From Chitinophaga barathri (GTDB lineage: Bacteria; Bacteroidota; Bacteroidia; Chitinophagales; Chitinophagaceae): a DNA stretch of 64,000 bases. Of the stretch, positions 62,050-64,000 are shown in pieces; positions within the stretch are counted from its first letter, which is position 1, and each line of letters begins with the position of its first letter. The notes beneath the pieces were generated by a model. The model saw only the letters and a program-made list of their open reading frames with translations. It was not told the origin of the DNA and did not search any database. The position numbers and the translations under genes are program-made. The DNA lies in assembly GCF_003807585.1 (NCBI RefSeq), contig NZ_RMBX01000003.1:310001-374000 (forward strand), given 5' to 3'.

Positions 62050-62478
62050 CTACACTTCCAGCATTCTCCTTGCCCGCCAGTTTTTATCGTAGTACACAAA
62101 AAAGGCCAGCCAGATGCTCCGGGAGAGCCGCATCAGCAGCGGTTGTATCAGTATCAGTAAAAAGCCGTTCACGCCCAGCCACCAGTACACGCTGTTGTCT
62201 TCCAGGGAAAAGCCAAGTAATACCCACCAGGCCACAAACGTGGCCACGCTGGTAGCAATGGCCAGTGCATAACTCACATAACCCGTCCCGAAATAAAAGC
62301 CGGTCTCAGGCTCTGTAAGCTGGCCGCATTCGGGGCAGCGTTCGTTCATTTTCATGAACCGGAAAAGGTTGTAAGGATTGGTATCTTCGAAAAGCCTGCC
62401 CTTTCTGCAACGCGGGCATTTGTTGCCCAATACGCTCAGTAAAAGGTTGGGCTTACGGTCTGTTCTTTCGGCACACAT
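62050..62478 (-). CDS. DUF983 membrane protein
   Basis: A 142-residue protein. A zinc-ribbon-like N-terminal part has two CxxC-type pairs (LGNKCPRCRKGRLFEDTNPY and MNERCPECGQLTEPETGFY), and two or three helices follow (about 62-85 and 92-112). This is the DUF983 layout; the function is unknown. It starts six bases after the AraC regulator on the same strand, so the two are probably cotranscribed. Confidence 0.9.
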   Translation of the reverse strand: MCAERTDRKPNLLLSVLGNKCPRCRKGRLFEDTNPYNLFRFMKMNERCPECGQLTEPETGFYFGTGYVSYALAIATSVATFVAWWVLLGFSLEDNSVYWWLGVNGFLLILIQPLLMRLSRSIWLAFFVYYDKNWRARRMLEV

Positions 62479-62484
62479 GGTATT

Positions 62485-63354
62485 TCAGATTAAGCTGTTT
62501 CTAAATTCTTCGGGGGTAATTCCTTCGTATTTTTTAAAGAAGCGGGAGAAGTAGGAATTATCTTCGAAGTTGAGGTCCGTGGCGATCTGCGTAACGGTCA
62601 GGTCTTCGTTTGTAAGCATCCGTTTGGCCTCCAGCAGCACGCGTTCCCTGATCAGTTCACCGGCCGTTTTGCCCAGCAGGTCCTGGCAGAGCGCGTTCAG
62701 GTGATTCGGCGTGATATACATAAGCTCCGCATATTCCTTCGGGAGGCGCAGCCTGCGGTAATGTTTGTTGATCAGCTGCCTGAAGTTCCGCAGCACCAGT
62801 TGTTTTTGCTGGGGCACTGCTTTTTTGGGCTCTTTCACGGTCACACGATTCACCAGCAGGAATAATTGCAGCAGCAACACGCGTATCATGTCCGCCTCAT
62901 TCGCACCTGCCGCTTCTTTCAGCACCTGTTCAAACACAGCTTTCACTTCTTCCCTGCCGTTTGCCGGGATGTTGAGCACCTGCTCCTTACTGTTGCCGCT
63001 GAAAAAAGGAAAATGTTCCAGGTACTGGTGCTGCATGAGGAAAGCATGAAAAAAAGAAGCGGAGAAGTGGATCACATAACCGTCCGTGCCTTCCTTAAAA
63101 TGCCAGCTGTGCACCTGGCCCGGCGTCATGAAATAGATCTGCCAGGGTTGCACGGTGTACCGGGTGAAGTCCAGCGTATGTTCACCATTGCCTTTGGTAA
63201 AAAGTACCAGGTGGTAGAAATTGTGCCCGTGCTGCTGGTGGACGCGCTGGTAGTTCTTTTTAAGGTAACCCTCCAGCCGCTCGGCCAGCAGGTCCTGGTG
63301 CTGGTGACCCGCGCTGATGGTGCAAATATCATATACCGGGATGGTCTGTTTCAT
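62485..63354 (-). CDS. AraC-family transcriptional regulator with cupin-like sensor
   Basis: A 289-residue regulator. The N-terminal part (about 20-130) is cupin-like (HQQHGHNFYHLVLFTKGNGE, YTVQPWQIYFMTPGQVHSWH, FKEGTDGYVIHFSASFFHAF). The C-terminal 100 residues form the AraC double helix-turn-helix (LPKEYAELMYITPNHLNALC, TVTQIATDLNFEDNSYFSRF with FKKYEGITPEEF). Such proteins usually sense small molecules and activate nearby genes. It is followed by the DUF983 gene. Confidence 0.93.
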   Translation of the reverse strand: MKQTIPVYDICTISAGHQHQDLLAERLEGYLKKNYQRVHQQHGHNFYHLVLFTKGNGEHTLDFTRYTVQPWQIYFMTPGQVHSWHFKEGTDGYVIHFSASFFHAFLMQHQYLEHFPFFSGNSKEQVLNIPANGREEVKAVFEQVLKEAAGANEADMIRVLLLQLFLLVNRVTVKEPKKAVPQQKQLVLRNFRQLINKHYRRLRLPKEYAELMYITPNHLNALCQDLLGKTAGELIRERVLLEAKRMLTNEDLTVTQIATDLNFEDNSYFSRFFKKYEGITPEEFRNSLI

Positions 63355-63510
63355 GACAGTGTAAAGGTACGACGGAAGCTGCGGGTGGCAAACGAAGATT
63401 CAGGGGTTTTGTGGGACTTTTTACTGATTAGCTGTAAAAAGAGGGTTTTCATAATTACCGGTCCTGTGTAAAAAAGAATGCCTGTGCCTTACCGGTTTGC
63501 ATCAAAAAAG

Positions 63511-63534
63511 ACCGGCGCCAATAAAAGCGCCGGT
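63511..63534 (-). terminator. Terminator of the GreA/Rnk-like gene
   Basis: ACCGGCGC (63511-63518) and GCGCCGGT (63527-63534) form an 8-bp stem. Read on the minus strand it lies 39 bases after the GreA/Rnk-like stop and is followed by CTTTTTTGAT, a good T-run. It closes that unit before the AraC regulator begins. Confidence 0.82.
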
Positions 63535-63573
63535 TGTTACTTATCCTATCTTGAGCTATTACGATCTTATATA

Positions 63574-63975
63574 TTATTCATTGTCATTGATCACTGTTTT
63601 GATCCGGAACTTTTTCTGCCCGCCGGGCACGGGCCACATCACTTCCTGTCCCTCCCTGAAACCTATCAGGGCCACGCCCACCGGGGCCATCACGGAGATC
63701 TTCCTTTGTTTGATATCAGCTTCTTCCGGCATTACGACGGTCAGTTCCATTTCTTTGCTTTTGTTGGTTTCCTGTACGATCACACGGGAATTCAGGCGCA
63801 CCACGTCCGCCGGGAATTCGTCCTTGCTCACCAGTTTCGCCTTCCTGAAGTCCGCCAGCAGCGATTCCACCACTTCGGGCGTAAACGCGCTGACGCGTTC
63901 ATCTTCCTGGAGGCAGGCCTGTAATATTTCAAAGTCGTCTTTTCTGAATACGAGCTGATGTTTTGTCTTTTGCAT
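63574..63975 (-). CDS. GreA/GreB-like (Rnk-type) transcription elongation factor
   Basis: A 133-residue protein of the GreA/GreB C-terminal and Rnk group. It has a short helical N-terminus (about 10-50, LVFRKDDFEILQACLQEDER) in place of the long GreA coiled coil, then the FKBP-like domain: VVRLNSRVIVQETNKSKEME, LTVVMPEEADIKQRKISVMA and PVGVALIGFREGQEVMWPVP, where GQEVMWPVPGG is the signature. Rnk-type proteins bind RNA polymerase near the secondary channel without cleaving RNA. The gene is complete and ends 39 bases before its terminator. Confidence 0.92.
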   Translation of the reverse strand: MQKTKHQLVFRKDDFEILQACLQEDERVSAFTPEVVESLLADFRKAKLVSKDEFPADVVRLNSRVIVQETNKSKEMELTVVMPEEADIKQRKISVMAPVGVALIGFREGQEVMWPVPGGQKKFRIKTVINDNE

Positions 63976-64000
63976 CGGTTATAATTTTTTATATGAATGA

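Overview
The window looks like a chromosomal segment of a mid-GC member of the Bacteroidota, most likely a Chitinophaga-type member of the Chitinophagaceae. The grounds are three SusC/SusD outer-membrane glycan uptake pairs, many lipoproteins with a Bacteroidota-style lipobox, a triple-tyrosine LuxR-type regulator, MetY, RloA/RloB, and little sign of Shine-Dalgarno sites. No rRNA, tRNA, CRISPR array, integrase or transposase gene was recognised. All names are from motif recognition by eye; no database search was run.

Layout. 1-5.6 kb: a dispersed inverted-repeat element, a DUF72 protein, a large FAD/Fe-S dehydrogenase and a sorbosone-dehydrogenase-like lipoprotein. 6.1-12.3 kb: a tightly overlapping efflux operon (TolC, HlyD, two ABC-2 permeases, DHA2-type MFS) with no ABC ATPase gene. 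12.3-14.0 kb: murI, ferritin and a decayed response-regulator fragment. 14.2-19.6 kb: a minus-strand catabolic operon (GH88-like hydrolase, sugar isomerase/epimerase, Gfo/Idh oxidoreductase, SDR, MFS). 19.8-20.7 kb: a regulator that joins a ChrB C-terminal-like domain to an AraC DNA-binding domain. 21.3-30.9 kb: two tandem SusC/SusD pairs. LacI-type operator palindromes lie upstream of both the catabolic operon and the first susC, which suggests one shared regulon for glycan import and breakdown.

31-34 kb: an NTF2-like protein, an M60 peptidase and a nitrilase-family amidohydrolase. 34.15-37.8 kb: an AT-richer segment with an RloA/RloB (AbiL-like) defence pair, an array of 42-bp tandem repeats, a small unknown protein and a Crp/Fnr regulator. 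38.0-39.3 kb: metY. 39.6-45.0 kb: a small polysaccharide locus with a PL14-like lipoprotein, a GH16-fascin lipoprotein and a divergent membrane-anchored regulator. 45.1-48.4 kb: a small secreted protein, an SRPBCC protein and an NfeD/flotillin pair. 48.4-57.6 kb: a sialidase-like protein, a minus-strand operon of a DeoR regulator followed by four related small membrane proteins, and a divergent third SusC/SusD pair. 57.6-64 kb: an amidase, a membrane protein, a Tat-exported Gfo/Idh protein, a PAS sensor lacking its ATPase domain, a DUF983 protein, an AraC regulator and a GreA/Rnk-like factor.

The best leads for something new are the ChrB-AraC fusion, the DeoR-plus-four-membrane-protein operon, the helically phased 42-bp repeat array beside the RloA/RloB pair, and the efflux operon with ABC-2 permeases but no ATPase.
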